From Enterococcus_D sp050529585 (GTDB lineage: Bacteria > Bacillota > Bacilli > Lactobacillales > Enterococcaceae): 64,000 nucleotides of DNA. A program made the translations under genes and the position numbers. This document shows, in pieces, positions 62,465 through 64,000 of the stretch (position 1 is the first letter of the stretch; the number at the start of each line of letters is the position of its first letter). The notes beneath the pieces were generated by a model, which worked only from the letters and a program-made list of their open reading frames with translations, made no database searches and was not told where the DNA came from. The stretch lies in the NCBI RefSeq assembly GCF_050529585.1, contig NZ_CP172882.1:310001-374000 (forward strand). The letters run 5' to 3'.

Positions 62465-62986
62465 ATGGAAAACCAAGTAAAACCAACAACAACAGGTGTT
62501 AAAGGAGAATTAACTTACGAAGATAAAGTTATTCAAAAAATCGTAGGCATTGCATTAGAATCTGTAGAAGGTCTATTAACAGTTGACGGCGGCTTCTTCT
62601 CAAATATCGCTGGTAAATTAGTAAATACCGATGATGTCACTTCAGGGATCAACGTTGAAGTCGGCAAGAAACAAGTTGCGGTAGACTTAGATATCATTGC
62701 TGAATACGGCAGTGACATGACAACGATCTATGATGAAATCAAAGACGTTGTATCTACACAAGTCAACAAAATGACAAACTTAGATGTGATCGAAGTCAAC
62801 GTGAATGTGGCAGATGTCAAAACACGTGAACAATTCGAGAAAGATTCTGAAACAGTCCAAGATAAAGTCAGCAGTGCTGCTGAAACAACTGGCGACTTTG
62901 CTTCTAAACAAGGACGTAAAGCCAAAGGTGCGTTCAATAGAACAACGACTAAAATCCAAGAAAACAACGAACCTCGCGTTCAATAA
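62465..62986 (+). CDS. gls24: Asp23/Gls24-family envelope stress protein
   Basis: 173 residues, AGGAGG upstream. GELTYEDKVIQKIVGIALES and VAVDLDIIAEYGSDM are the Asp23 core; the last 50 residues are a charged tail. Gls24 of E. faecalis is a general stress and virulence-linked protein. It is attached to the membrane via AmaP. Ends at a strong terminator. Confidence 0.94.
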   Translation: MENQVKPTTTGVKGELTYEDKVIQKIVGIALESVEGLLTVDGGFFSNIAGKLVNTDDVTSGINVEVGKKQVAVDLDIIAEYGSDMTTIYDEIKDVVSTQVNKMTNLDVIEVNVNVADVKTREQFEKDSETVQDKVSSAAETTGDFASKQGRKAKGAFNRTTTKIQENNEPRVQ

Positions 62987-63000
62987 TCTCATATAACCTC

Positions 63001-63030
63001 AACGACCAGTCGACAGACTGGTCGTTTTTT
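63001..63030 (+). terminator. Terminator of the gls24 operon
   Basis: AACGACCAGTC / GACTGGTCGTT with a 4-nt loop, then T6. Confidence 0.9.
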
Positions 63031-63211
63031 GTCTGCTGCAACAGGTTATCCCTTCTTTCTTCTATATATAAATCATTAAAGAATCCAAAAGATGAAAAAC
63101 TTCCCGTGAAGTTTTTGGTGTTTTGATGTATAATGCAAGATACTGAAAAGTTGCGACCTTCAAATCGTAGATGATTTCAGAATCTATAATTGAAATGATG
63201 GTGATTCAATC

Positions 63212-64000
63212 ATGTCTAACGAAAACACCCGAGTGGTGGTTGGAATGAGCGGCGGGGTGGACTCGTCGGTAACAGCACTTTTGCTGAAAGAACAAGGGTA
63301 TGATGTTGTCGGGATCTTTATGAAAAACTGGGATGATACCGATGAAAATGGCGTCTGTACCGCAACGGAGGATTATAAGGATGTAGCGAAAGTCGCTGCC
63401 CAAATTGGGATTCCCTATTATTCTGTCAATTTTGAAAAAGAATATTGGGATCGCGTGTTCGAATATTTCTTAGCAGAATACCGTGCAGGAAGGACACCCA
63501 ATCCAGATGTCATGTGTAACAAAGAAATCAAATTCAAAGCCTTTTTGGATTATGCGATGGATCTTGGTGCAGACTATGTTGCCACTGGCCACTATGCCCA
63601 AGTCACCGTGGATGAAGATGGCGTGACCCATATGTTGCGTGGCGTGGATAACAACAAAGATCAAACCTATTTCTTAAGCCAATTGTCCCAAGAACAATTA
63701 AGCAAAACGATGTTTCCTTTAGGCGGCATGGAAAAATCTGAAGTACGGGCGATTGCCGAACGTGCTGGGTTGGCCACTGCCAAGAAGAAAGATTCAACGG
63801 GTGTTTGTTTTATTGGCGAAAAGAATTTCAAACAATTTTTAAGCAACTATTTACCTGCCAAAAAAGGCAATATGGTGACATTAGATGGTGAAGTCAAAGG
63901 GCAACACGATGGTTTGATGTACTATACGATTGGTCAACGTCAAGGTCTTGGTATCGGTGGCGGCGGTGCTACCCAAGAACCTTGGTTTGTGGTTGGGAAA
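63212..64000 (+). CDS. mnmA: tRNA 2-thiouridylase MnmA, N-terminal part (runs off the window)
   Basis: 263 residues from ATG 63212 with no stop before the right edge; family length is about 370. The PP-loop GMSGGVDSSV (about 11-20), catalytic Cys 102 in NPDVMCNKEIKF and persulfide Cys 199 in DSTGVCFIGE are intact. It makes s2U34 in tRNA for Lys, Glu and Gln with sulfur from a desulfurase such as the one at 58256. A TATAAT box is at 63129-63134; the ribosome site is weak. Confidence 0.95.
   Translation, partial: MSNENTRVVVGMSGGVDSSVTALLLKEQGYDVVGIFMKNWDDTDENGVCTATEDYKDVAKVAAQIGIPYYSVNFEKEYWDRVFEYFLAEYRAGRTPNPDVMCNKEIKFKAFLDYAMDLGADYVATGHYAQVTVDEDGVTHMLRGVDNNKDQTYFLSQLSQEQLSKTMFPLGGMEKSEVRAIAERAGLATAKKKDSTGVCFIGEKNFKQFLSNYLPAKKGNMVTLDGEVKGQHDGLMYYTIGQRQGLGIGGGGATQEPWFVVGK

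Overview
The window comes from a low-GC Gram-positive bacterium, most likely an Enterococcus outside E. faecalis and E. faecium (for example the E. casseliflavus, E. gallinarum or E. avium groups). The evidence is a WxL surface-protein cluster with its DUF916/DUF3324 partner, an AmaP-DUF2273-Gls24 stress operon, an EfrAB-type heterodimeric exporter, Mga-like regulators, T-box control of methionine uptake, and strong AAGGAGG-type ribosome binding sites. Arginine biosynthesis genes are present, which argues against the usual E. faecalis gene set. No rRNA, tRNA, insertion sequence, prophage or CRISPR array was seen.

Layout. 1-8.5 kb: end of a sugar-utilisation operon (DUF624 membrane protein, AXE1 esterase, EEP-fold phosphodiesterase, GH3 beta-glucosidase, very long GH94 phosphorylase, LacI regulator). 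The GH3/GH94 pair resembles the Listeria beta-1,2-glucan (sophorooligosaccharide) system. 8.5-20.6 kb: a cell-surface cluster with an AT-rich leader full of inverted repeats, a 1630-residue repeat-rich WxL protein, a small LPATG protein, three tandem WxL paralogues, a DUF916/DUF3324 anchor, a sortase, a small secreted protein and an Mga-like regulator. 20.6-24.5 kb: TetR regulator, low-molecular-weight phosphatase, two small proteins, a tandem pair of predicted small RNAs, and a second Mga-like regulator. 24.5-28.8 kb: BrnQ carrier and a lysine-riboswitch-controlled amino-acid ABC transporter. 29-32.1 kb: sirtuin, an acetyltransferase-chorismate mutase fusion, NiaR and an isochorismatase-like hydrolase, with an NAD/nicotinamide theme. 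32.1-36.7 kb: two tandem methionine T-boxes, metNIQ and an M20 peptidase. 36.7-41.5 kb: peptide deformylase and the MurNAc recycling operon (mupG-murQ-PTS). 41.6-47.2 kb: an LPKTN surface protein, then a TetR-EfrAB exporter. 47.4-51.8 kb: argD and argCJB with ARG-box-like sites. 52-64 kb: CppA-like protein, serine hydrolase, manA, P-type ATPase, cysteine desulfurase with DUF1831, aldo/keto reductase, phosphoesterase, amaP-gls24, and the start of mnmA.

The strongest candidate for something undescribed is the tandem small-RNA pair at about 22.57-22.89 kb on the minus strand. Two 171-bp-spaced units share an upstream element, an identical C-rich body complementary to a Shine-Dalgarno/start-codon region, and terminator hairpins whose stem sequences differ but stay paired around an identical 7-nt loop. 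Other points worth following are the glucan-undecorating enzymes beside the GH94/GH3 pair, the double T-box, the acetyltransferase-chorismate mutase fusion, and a possible frameshifted membrane anchor in the sortase-linked small protein.

All calls rest on reading the sequence and on recall of protein families. No database search, folding program or alignment was run.
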